Source: Neurospora tetraspora (lineage: Eukaryota > Ascomycota > Sordariomycetes > Sordariales > Sordariaceae). Taken from it: a stretch of DNA of 64,000 nucleotides. Shown in pieces: positions 56,482-64,000 of the stretch. Positions within the stretch are counted from its first letter, which is position 1; every line of letters begins with the position of its first letter. The notes under the pieces were generated by a model. The model worked only from the letters and a program-made list of their open reading frames with translations. It made no database searches and was not told the origin of the DNA. The translations under genes and the position numbers were made by a program. The stretch lies in NCBI RefSeq assembly GCF_033439725.1, contig NW_026944389.1:992001-1056000 (forward strand), written 5' to 3'.

Positions 56482-57579
56482 GTGAACACGGTGGTCGCTT
56501 CTCACTCACAGACACAAGCACCCAAGCAGTGGTCTGAGGAATAGGCTGTCCTCTTTTGGCCTGTTTTCATCCTTTTTCTATCTATCCTGTTGATTCTGCA
56601 TGTTGGCGTTCTTGGGCCTGGTGGATATATAGGCGTTCCGGCTTTTTTGGCATGGGAAAACATGCCTCTTGGATGGATATTGTACGGTCAAGCAGTTTAT
56701 GTTTTGTTTACGTCAGCCAGCGGATTGGTTTGAGCGAGTGATACCAGAGAACCTTACTTTCTGAATGTCCCCATTGATGGCGAGTATCGCCTAGTGGCTA
56801 TCATTGTGCTTTGAGTTCTCGGTTTTACAGTCATGGCCGGGCTCATGATTCGTTCTCTTGTATTGCTCTTCTAGGCCCCATTGGACATCTAGCAACCTGT
56901 ACTTTCTTACTATTTCTTTCATTCCCATGACAAACCACTTGATGATCCGCTACTTACTATCTTGTCCCGTTCCGTTGCTCTGTTTTCCGGCAGATAGATC
57001 CATTAACTGCCGGCGCCTCACAGTTTCCCGTGTCTCCTTCCACCCGACTCTTCGGGTCAGCATCAAGCCACCGAGGGGTGGACAGCCCAATGTGGAAATC
57101 GCTACCCCAGAGGGCCTTCCGGTTGGTCACCCACTACCCAGAGGACCGTTACAGTTCCCGAAGGCGCGGACTCGGTTCCTCCCCATGGTCGTTCTTTGTT
57201 CCAGCCCGCTCATCTTCAAAGCCATTCAGCCAGCCTGGCGCATGGCCGACTTCCTGTATGGTTCACTTGCCGAGCACTTGCCTCAGTGGACAAAGACTCG
57301 ACAATGGGCCCCTTGTTGGCAAGGCAAACTGTGTCTCAAAGACAACAGGAAGGAGTCTACTTCTAGAAGACGGTCAGGACCCTAAGCTTAATATGCCGTT
57401 CCGTCCGACAGCGAAATCCCGAATTCGATTTCTCAACCATAAAGCACTTCAACAACAAGAATTCACATGTATTGTAATCGGTATTAATTGCCCACAATAA
57501 TCACCAGTCGCATCATCAGATTCACAAATAAACCGACATACCCACCGACAGATTCGTCAAACTCCAGAAATATTATTCG
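56482..57579. other. Intergenic
   Basis: No supported gene. Overlapping frames on the plus strand at 56858-57500 have no protein-like features. Confidence 0.4.
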
Positions 57580-57855
57580 ATGCCTCTCAAAAAGACCACC
57601 AAACCCACAACAACCGAGGGGCTCATCCACGGCTTCGACCAAGCACGACTGGACCGCCTAACTGCCTCCATGCAGCCCCTCCTGACAAGAAATGCCACGG
57701 AAGAGGAACTCGAGGCTTTGCTGAAGGAGGCTGAGGATTGTTTGAAGGTCACCACGGGCGGGAAAACTAAGAGGTTCCAGGGGTGGTGGACAAGGAACAC
57801 CAAGACCACGAAGACGGTGAAGACGGTAGACATTACAAGGGTTGAGGATGTATAG
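57580..57855 (+). CDS. Small hypothetical protein, 91 aa
   Basis: Frame MPLKKTTKPTTTEGLIHGFDQ... with an amphipathic centre (RLDRLTASMQPLLTRNATEEELEALLKEAEDCL) and Lys/Thr-rich ends (KTTKTVKTVD). It looks like a small soluble helical protein; no known domain. The context before ATG (TTCG) is weak. Confidence 0.35.
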   Translation: MPLKKTTKPTTTEGLIHGFDQARLDRLTASMQPLLTRNATEEELEALLKEAEDCLKVTTGGKTKRFQGWWTRNTKTTKTVKTVDITRVEDV

Positions 57856-58374
57856 GGTGGGATAGGGGACATCGGTATCATATGGGTAATGGCAGGAAAG
57901 GATCATGGAGATGAGGTGGATAATAAGGGATCTGTGCTTCATCGACAAGACGGATAAGATCACGGTCAAAGGGTGGCTCCAGTTCTGGAGCTTGGGCGTT
58001 TGTTAGGAGGGGTTTCATGGATGATCACCTGGCTATTGTTTTGTGTCATGGTCTGGTTGAAAAGTGTATTTGAGACTGGGTGGAAGTTCAGTGGGTTAAG
58101 CAAAACAACACACCCCTTTTCATCCTTCCTTTCCAGACTTCACCTCTTTACTTCCTTCAACTTCTTCTTTTCCTTCCCTTCCCCGTCACCAACCAGCTGA
58201 GTGACAGCCCCAAATTATCTCATTCCAAGCAGGTCCGGTAACCCCCCTTCCACAGTCCACTCCTCAATCATTTCCTTCCTCCATGTCCCCTTCAGATTTC
58301 CCATCATCCCGTCTTCTTCTTCCCCGTTCTTTCCCTCCTTTACTCCTCCTCCTCTTTACCCCTTTCGTTGTCCT
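57856..58374. other. Intergenic
   Basis: Pyrimidine-rich DNA; nothing recognised. Confidence 0.4.
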
Positions 58375-58569
58375 TCATCTCCTGCGTATCGACCTCCTGC
58401 ACGACGAGCAGGTTTTGAACTCGGCATGCTCCACGTTGTTGCTGTAGCCGCAACCGCGCCATGAGAGGTAGTACCTCCGGACATGGTCACATTTGACCTC
58501 CTCGGTCCTTCTGCCCATTTCGGCCTCGCAGTAATAGCAAGTCGTTACGTAAATGTGGTTTGTGCACAT
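58375..58569 (-). CDS. Small Cys-rich protein, MC-x8-C-x2-C-x12-C family, copy B
   Basis: 64 aa, starting MCTNHIYVTTC. Cys at 2, 11, 14, 27, 40, 54, 57. Central aromatic stretch RRYYLSWRGC; Arg-rich end RRSIRRR. The ATG has a good CCAAA context and a TATA-like GTATAAG about 150-155 bp upstream. No signal peptide, so likely intracellular; seven spaced Cys suggest a metal-stabilised fold. This is the first member of a one-strand tandem array going right. Function unknown. Confidence 0.7.
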   Translation of the reverse strand: MCTNHIYVTTCYYCEAEMGRRTEEVKCDHVRRYYLSWRGCGYSNNVEHAEFKTCSSCRRSIRRR

Positions 58570-58717
58570 TTTGGCTGGGTGGGCTATCCGTAGTTGTAAT
58601 AGCTTGCTTGGGTTTCTTGGGTGTGGTTGTTTCTGGTCTCAGTCAAGATGGAGGCTTGGGCTTGCTGTTGTCGGTACTGACCTCGTCGGCCTTTGGGAAG
58701 CCAGAGGGCCTACGATA

Positions 58718-58724
58718 CTTATAC
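58718..58724 (-). promoter_or_regulatory. TATA-like box, copy B
   Basis: Complement GTATAAG, 150-155 bp from the ATG; matches the placing seen for copies A, C, E and F. Confidence 0.35.
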
Positions 58725-58927
58725 TCGATAATACTCGATATCTATTTCCCACGAGGCCGTTCACGTGCGAGTTAATATTTTGAATACATCGATTACCTTC
58801 ACGGCGTGTGCAACGCTGGATACATCACACGTACTACTTCGTCACCCCGGGGACTGGATCAGGTGCAGGTGAATTGATGGTTTGAGGGCCGACATGACAT
58901 TTCGACTTTATAGTATACAATCAAGAC

Positions 58928-59215
58928 CTGGTTTGTTTGTTAGTTTGGTACCAAAAGGCCAAAGCTTTATTGGATACAGGAAAGCGTTCGGCTTTCTATC
59001 GGGTGAACGCCGTGAAACTGATATCTTCCAGTTTTAAAGGCCTTGAGAGAGGCATAATAGGACACCTATAAGAAGCCTCTGTAGCGTCCTAAGCCCTTAC
59101 TATTATCCCATATCGCTTCAAACGGAGGATAATTCTTCTCTTTAGAGGCCAATGAAAGCTCCAAAATTCCCTTATTCAACCCATAATCGAAGAACCAAAC
59201 TAACAAACAAACCAG
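58928..59215. mobile_element. MITE-like inverted-repeat element
   Basis: CTGGTTTGTTTGTTAGTTTG plus GT (58928-58949) recurs as a perfect reverse complement at 59194-59215. The similarity continues imperfectly outward (TACAATCAAGAC against TACAATTCAATA), so the true TIR may be about 35-38 bp with ends near 58916 and 59227. No coding capacity and no clear target duplication. A non-autonomous DNA element is the likeliest identity. Confidence 0.65.
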
Positions 59216-60518
59216 TATTGAATTGTACAGACGAGGACGAAAGGCTCTCCTCTTCGTCCATCACCCTCGTTCCGACTCGCCGCTTTCGTCGACAATGTCC
59301 TCTTCACTCTTTCGTTTGACACCAACAACACCATGATCCAAGGAGGCTCTCTCCCCAAGCCCTCTGTCCATTTCTCTTCCTCATTCTACTTGTGCCTCGG
59401 ACCACTCTTCAACTCGACTATGCACAGCACGCTTCAGCAACTTCTTCGCGTCCCCAAAAGCTTCCTTCCTTCCTTCCTTCCTTCTTCCTCTTCAGTCCCC
59501 TCTCCAAATCGCTTGGTTTTTCCACCTCCCTTCTCCCCAAACAAAAACTCTTTCCACCCCCAAAACTAAAAGAAAAAAACCAAACCCCCCATTTCCAACA
59601 TCCTCACCACTTCCCCAATCAAATAAAGAAAGCAAAAAGCTAAGTTGCCCAGGTAGGTTTGTAGAACGAACGACAATACCCCAGCTGCATACCTACGAAA
59701 ACCGCCGCGCTAAGTTATTCATCAACGGTAACCACTGCGCCATGAGACCACAGGGCTCCCCGTTGTGGTAGAGGGGCTAGGTAACGGACCTTATAATGGC
59801 CGCTGGTGCCTGGGCTAGGGCCAGTCAGGGGCAGGCGCGTGGCGGGTGAGTGTCTTGTCGTCCGATGTCAGGAGAAGGACGTACCGGCTGGGCGGCGGCA
59901 GGAAGGAACGGTGGCAGGAACGGTGAACATAGAACGCGCCGCCCGACACAGTACGACCATGGTAGCTAGAGTAGGTACCCTTTACACCGACGAGTGGTCG
60001 TAAGAATAAACCGATTAGTTGCATGGACAGTCCAATGCCGCTCGCTTTGATTAAGAAAGGCCGTTAACAAAACTGTGGCATGCCTCGTAATAATTTGGAG
60101 GACGTCGGCCAAAATCTGTTATGCCTTGTTTACGAAGAGATGTTCTGAATTTTGATCAAAAGGTGTATGAAAGACGCGTGGATGCATGAAAGAGTCTACT
60201 GAAGGCGTGATATATTGGACCGTGATGTTTTCGGTTAATTCTTACGACCACTTGGCTGACAAGCCACGCAGAGAAAGCTACGCGGGAAAGGGGACATCTG
60301 GAGATAGTAAGGGCTGGGACGCGGAAGGGTACGTAGGGAGGTTGAAGTGAGGCGAGGCGGCAGGCAGTATCAGCGGAATTAGGCGATTAGAACACAAGAC
60401 TGTTATTTCCCTACTCCTAGCTGCTAGACTACCTACTTCCCACTCCCTTCCGCTCCCTTTCACTCCCTCACGGATGGTGGCGAGATGACCCAACAAGTCA
60501 TTTATTCGAAGCTAGGCG

Positions 60519-60722
60519 CTAGGTACTCTTCTTCTTGCACTTACAACTCGAGCAATGCTTATCCCCGTATTTGCTCGATTCCGTGGTACTACCGCCGTTC
60601 TTGCACTTGCCCCAGCTCTTGTTGTTGGCTGTGGCGTCGCTGCATTTGGTCTCCTTGGTCTCGGTTTTCAGTTCCCTAGCGCAACCGGGACACTTGGTGC
60701 GGGTTATGGCATGGGTGCACAT
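60519..60722 (-). CDS. Small Cys-rich protein, MC-x8-C-x2-C-x12-C family, copy C
   Basis: 67 aa, starting MCTHAITRTKC. Cys at 2, 11, 14, 27, 40, 57, 60, plus an extra Cys at 62 (CSSCKCKKK). The region between 27 and 57 is Ser/Thr/Asn/Gly-rich and probably flexible. TATA-like ATAAATA (60873-60879, complement) is about 151-157 bp upstream. Outside the Cys positions identity to copy B is low. Function unknown. Confidence 0.7.
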   Translation of the reverse strand: MCTHAITRTKCPGCARELKTETKETKCSDATANNKSWGKCKNGGSTTESSKYGDKHCSSCKCKKKST

Positions 60723-61263
60723 TTTGTTGGACTGTAGGTGGTGAGGCAGCGAACAGTTGTTGATGGTGTTGTTGGTTAACGCAGGTGGTTTTCACTGTAG
60801 GCTTGAACTGCTTTGTGTTTGGGATGGTGAGGTGTAGGGGAGGACTGAGCGATGGACGGGTAGAGGCAGAGGTATTTATCTTGTGGACTACACATTTTCA
60901 TCTGTTACATTTGGTTTGTTTGGGTTTGAACCAATGTTACTAGAGGTATACGTTCGAGAGCGGTCTCCGTCAGAGCCATATGGGAAGTACGAATGCGGTG
61001 GTCTCTTTTTACTTGGGATGACCTCGTTTCTTAGCTAATAACGTGAAAGTTTGTGTGAAAGCCGCCTTTCTCCGCGCACATGTGTCTGGACTCTGCTTCA
61101 CAAGCAAAGGACACACACTGGATGGACACTGCACTGCTTCATTGTCTCAACCAAACAGTGCCATGACGGTGCCAAAGTCCGATCATATAAAAATCAGAAA
61201 TCAGCCTTCAAGTCTAGAACATCCCCATCGTCATTATCTCAAACGGAAAGTATCCAACACCCC
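60723..61263. other. Intergenic, promoter of copy C
   Basis: No other gene seen; holds the TATA-like box at 60873-60879. Confidence 0.4.
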
Positions 61264-61572
61264 TCAATCCAACCAACACCAAACACCCCCTCGAGGAGAA
61301 AAGCCCGCTCGGCAATCCTCCCTAGAATACTCACGACACGTCGTGCAAAGGCCATCCCAGTAAATCTCGCAGATAACCGAATCTCTACACGCGCCCCGGC
61401 CTTCCATAACCTTTTCCCTCTTGCCAATATTGCGAAATCCGTCCATTTCCTCGTAGAGCAATGGATTGGGATCACGAGCCAACTGGTTCTGGCACGGCTT
61501 CTCGCGGATCCACTTCTCGTATTCTACGCCGCATGACATGCAGGTTATCGAGTGGATGTTGTGCCGGCACAT
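61264..61572 (-). CDS. Small Cys-rich protein, MC-x8-C-x2-C-x12-C family, copy D
   Basis: 102 aa from MCRHNIHSITC. Cys at 2, 11, 14, 27, then a 34-residue loop, Cys62, and C-x2-C at 76/79 (CTTC), with additional Cys at 68, 87 and 99. The 20 codons upstream of this ATG are also open but the Met-Cys start matches all paralogues. The only strong TATA-like site (TTTATAAAAG, 61978-61988) is about 410 bp upstream, so a 5'-UTR intron is possible. Function unknown. Confidence 0.65.
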   Translation of the reverse strand: MCRHNIHSITCMSCGVEYEKWIREKPCQNQLARDPNPLLYEEMDGFRNIGKREKVMEGRGACRDSVICEIYWDGLCTTCREYSREDCRAGFSPRGGVWCWLD

Positions 61573-62286
61573 AGTGAATTGGTTTTGACGGGGCTTCTGA
61601 GCTGTGATGGCTTGGAAGGGGACAGCCAAATCGGTGCTCGGAATTCGGAGCTCGAGGACGGAGTAGACGGGAGGCTGGCTCTACCTCTACTGACGGTAAG
61701 CCGTAGTGGATGGTGGAGGAGGGCTTGCGGTGGATTTGATTGAGTGGTGATATGAGAAGCTTGCTGCCGAGATGGGAAAGTGAGCTGTTGGACCTGTTTG
61801 GGATAAAACACAGGGTTCGTCAGGGAGGATACCTACAGGGTGGTTGGGTAGTGATGTGCGAGATACTAGTGGATTTTTGCAGACGCTGATGGCGTTGACG
61901 AAGGTACGGGAAGGCACAGAGGGGATATGTTGCTTGTCCAAATTGGAGGTTGATCCAAAATACGATGGACGTTGGGACTTTTATAAAGATGGCAAAGAAG
62001 AATAAACAGTACTTAAATGTTGAAAGGAGACTAGGGCTCACGACTGCACGTAGGGTCTCTCATCTACATTGCGTGCAAACAAATGCATGCGCCAATTATT
62101 CTCGTGCTTTCTTTTGTTCTTCCTTCCCTTCTGACTGATTACACCTGCTCGTTAAGGCGGAGAAGCCTCAAACAGCGACTGAGAGTTCTTTCTGACATAC
62201 GTTCAACCTAGATCTCTCCCCTTTACCTAATATTCGTCAGGATTGGAAGCATCTATTCCCCAGCCGCTAATAACTCCCGTGGTACT
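61573..62286. other. Intergenic, upstream of copy D
   Basis: Minus-strand frames at 61545-61941 do not resemble proteins; likely promoter and possible 5'-UTR of copy D. Confidence 0.4.
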
Positions 62287-62577
62287 TCATAAACTCTGGC
62301 GCCTTATCATGTTTCTCCTGAGTGATTCCCCTCTCTCGTCTCTCTTCCTCTTGCAAGCAAAGCATCGCTGCGTGTTCGTGTTCGTAAATGTGTTGATCGT
62401 CTCTCCGGCTGCGCACCTGCCATACCCGTCAGGCCAAGAAGCGCTCGATTCTAGCCCTGATCGGTAGCCTTTTCTATAGTATTCGTCAACTTGTTCACAA
62501 TATTCCCTGCCCCTGTGCTCGCGCATGAATCTGTTACAGTCGGCGCAGTAGATTTCGTATACGGTTGTTCTGCACAT
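62287..62577 (-). CDS. Small Cys-rich protein, MC-x8-C-x2-C-x12-C family, copy E
   Basis: 96 aa from MCRTTVYEIYC. Cys at 2, 11, 14, 27, 55, 72, 75. The 27-55 loop (EQVDEYYRKGYRSG...WPDGYG) is Tyr/Gly-rich; the end is basic (KRKRDERGESLRRNMIRR). A TATAAAA box (complement of 62720-62726) lies 143-149 bp upstream of the ATG, whose context is ATCAAAATG. Function unknown. Confidence 0.7.
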   Translation of the reverse strand: MCRTTVYEIYCADCNRFMREHRGREYCEQVDEYYRKGYRSGLESSASWPDGYGRCAAGETINTFTNTNTQRCFACKRKRDERGESLRRNMIRRQSL

Positions 62578-63202
62578 TTTGATGGCTGATGCTTGATGGG
62601 TTATTCTTGGGTGCCTGTGAATGTCAAAGGGTGGAACAAAGGTTGAAGCAGCTTCGTTTGAAGCTTGGAACTGGCTATAGGGACCGAGATGGGAGAAATT
62701 TGCCTCGCTGCTGCCAGTCTTTTATAGGATCCAGCGCCCTAGAAAGCAGAGTTGGGCTGGTCTTACACAATGACGAGATGCTTCCCATTCTATTCTGTAG
62801 TGACACATTGGATGTGCCATTATGCGGCTGGATACAGGTCAGACTGGCCGCTATCGAGGTTGCTGGTGCACCATCCTCCGATACTTGTTGTCTAGAATTA
62901 AGGTGAGGACGGAAGAATTGGGCGTTGTGCTAGGTGAATGCTGTTGTCACTTCTCGAGCATGCAAAGATGATGCCGTCACCGGCACTCTGTACTCCATGG
63001 ATCAATCCCATCTCTGAGTTTACGTATTTGAAACTGCTACCCTCGGGGCTAGCATTTTTCTTATAAGTAGACGAGAGTGTCATGCTTGTGGTGATCTGAA
63101 GTTGCTATTGCTCAGAGCGTTGAGCTGTCAGCTCCCTTCGTCCACCAAACTGCCATCGTGTCATCGAATTATCGGCTTGACTCGAACCCTACCGTCAACG
63201 CC
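62578..63202. other. Intergenic, promoter of copy E
   Basis: No other gene seen. Confidence 0.4.
62720..62726 (-). promoter_or_regulatory. TATA box, copy E
   Basis: Complement TATAAAA, the clearest of the array's TATA-like sites. Confidence 0.5.
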
Positions 63203-63430
63203 CTAGACGTACGACTTCCTGGCACAGTCGGAGCAAATGCTCCAGTCTGTATCAGTCTTTTTGGTCACCCCTTGTGTGCATCCTCCGAACTGCCCTCGGC
63301 TTCGACCCTTTTTCTTAGCCTCCTCCTCTGTTTCCAGAACCATCGGCCAGCACTTTTCCTCCTTGACCTCGCTCCAAATGACGTTCTTGCATTCTCAGCA
63401 TTTCTTTTCGGCAAATCGGCGGATACACAT
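63203..63430 (-). pseudogene. Small Cys-rich family, copy F, with in-frame TGA
   Basis: From ATG at 63430 to TAG at 63203 the frame has 75 codons with one internal TGA at codon 12 (63397-63395), between Cys11 and Cys14. All seven Cys fit the family (2, 11, 14, 27, 51, 66, 69), and the rest of the frame is clean: KNVIWSEVKEEKC, GGCTQGV, ICSDC. The TGA could come from a CGA or TGG codon by one transition. It may be a young pseudogene, a sequence error, or a readthrough stop. TATA-like ATAAATAT (complement of 63557-63564) is at the usual distance. Confidence 0.6.
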
Positions 63431-64000
63431 GGTAGTGAGCCCTGAATTGACTGACGGTCGTACGCAAAGTTGGATACCGCTTAAAGCCTAGTTGACGATG
63501 GACGTATGTTGTAATCTTGGATACTTTTGAGATTGTAGGAAGGCTACTGCTTCCTGATATTTATGGTCCTTTTTGGTCCGTGAGGCACAAAAGTCAGGTT
63601 GCGCCCACCGCCTAGACGACTCGCGATGCATCACAACGCGTTTGCAATTTGCGCCAAGATAGCCAGCCGGCGACACTCAGATGCCATTCACTCCTTATCT
63701 GTACAGCCTATGGCTAAAGGAGTAGGTAAACAACTGCACGACGCATCACAGCTATACTTTCCAGTGAATGTCCGTTGAAAGGATACCTCTAGAGGAGATA
63801 CCAAGAATGACATTGGGGCACCAGGTAATGTACGAGTTCTTGCCTCTCCATATGCTCGCTATCGTTCTCGTATAGTGTTCAGCTGAATGAGGCCGTGAAC
63901 TTGCATCCTTTGCCTCGGTTTTTGTTGTGCATGTGGCCTTCGGATCGATTTAGACCACGGATAGGTAGCCACTATGGCAAGTCTGGACTGGATCGTTCTC
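63431..64000. other. Right-end flank
   Basis: Promoter side of copy F; no gene seen. The array may continue beyond the window. Confidence 0.4.

Larger units (their letters stand above)
58570..60518. other. Accessory intergenic DNA holding an inverted-repeat element
   Basis: No supported gene. Contains the 288-bp TIR element at 58928-59215, a CTTCCTTCCTTCC run (59460-59487), and a tRNA-like 5' fragment at 59728-59749 (complement). Confidence 0.4.

Noticed and set aside
59728-59749. tRNA-like 5' end (complement GGTCTCATGGCGCAGTGGTTA)
   Set aside because: The acceptor-like heptamer and A-box are good, but no B-box, anticodon arm or matching 3' acceptor strand follows within 120 nt. At most a tRNA fragment.
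63203-63430. Selenocysteine at the in-frame TGA of copy F
   Set aside because: Ascomycete filamentous fungi lack the selenocysteine machinery, and the family position is not a conserved Cys.
1-64000. CRISPR array, rRNA genes or a classical secondary-metabolite cluster
   Set aside because: No regularly spaced repeats, no rRNA-like sequence and no PKS, NRPS or terpene synthase signature anywhere; the genome is eukaryotic.

Overview
The window is nuclear DNA of a filamentous ascomycete, most likely a Sordariomycete (Sordariales-like). The genes carry short introns (about 46-90 nt) with GTAAGT/GTATGT-type donors and CTAAC/CTGAC branch sites. Codons are mostly C-ending, the flanks are CT-rich, and one 4.4-kb transposon relict is strongly TA-enriched and nearly free of CA/TG, which is the mark of repeat-induced point mutation (RIP). 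The species cannot be fixed from sequence alone.

Layout. 0-3.1 kb: a Rossmann-fold NAD(P)-binding protein that runs off the left edge, and an unknown coiled-coil protein. 3.65-8.11 kb: a RIP-degraded DNA transposon bounded by perfect 38-bp terminal inverted repeats (TIRs) and an 8-bp target-site duplication, with a younger solo LTR nested inside. 8.3-10.8 kb: a dynamin/Mx-like GTPase with one apparent frameshift. 13.7-15.9 kb: UDP-glucose dehydrogenase-family enzyme. 18.1-20.1 kb: secreted GMC oxidoreductase. 20.7-21.9 kb: PTH11-like receptor. 23.2-26.1 kb: quinone-oxidoreductase-like MDR and an RBR ubiquitin ligase. 27.9-28.2 kb: a MITE-like element. 29.2-31 kb: a Mup1-like amino-acid permease whose 3' end is tandemly duplicated. 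34-38.7 kb: a secreted triple-repeat protein, the ER-Golgi SNARE Bos1 and thiamine pyrophosphokinase. 39.4-42.6 kb: two neighbouring mitochondrial genes (MIA40 and an OM14-like outer-membrane protein). 43-48 kb: an unknown ORF, one member of a small Cys-rich family and a 22-residue copper-metallothionein-like gene. 48.5-53.3 kb: secreted GH3 beta-glucosidase and pepsin-like aspartic protease. 55.1-56.5 kb: Myb/SANT-like nuclear protein. 57-64 kb: gene-poor DNA with another inverted-repeat element and a one-strand tandem array of small Cys-rich genes.

The most interesting signal is that array. Six reading frames (one at 45.0 kb, five between 58.4 and 63.4 kb), all on the minus strand, begin Met-Cys and share exact Cys spacing: M-C-x8-C-x2-C-x12-C, a variable loop, then C-x13-16-C-x2-C. 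The other residues have diverged almost completely, and one copy has an in-frame TGA. Most have a TATA-like box about 130-155 bp upstream of the ATG. I do not recognise a characterised family; metal-binding cytosolic proteins are a reasonable guess.

Other unusual points are two genes whose start codon sits at an intron (bos1: ATG then GT; OM14-like: A|TG split by the intron), and the preserved CpA-rich TIRs around the RIP-mutated transposon core. The genes otherwise form no obvious operon-like pathway; they mix housekeeping functions (secretion, mitochondria, thiamine) with secreted enzymes and accessory DNA.
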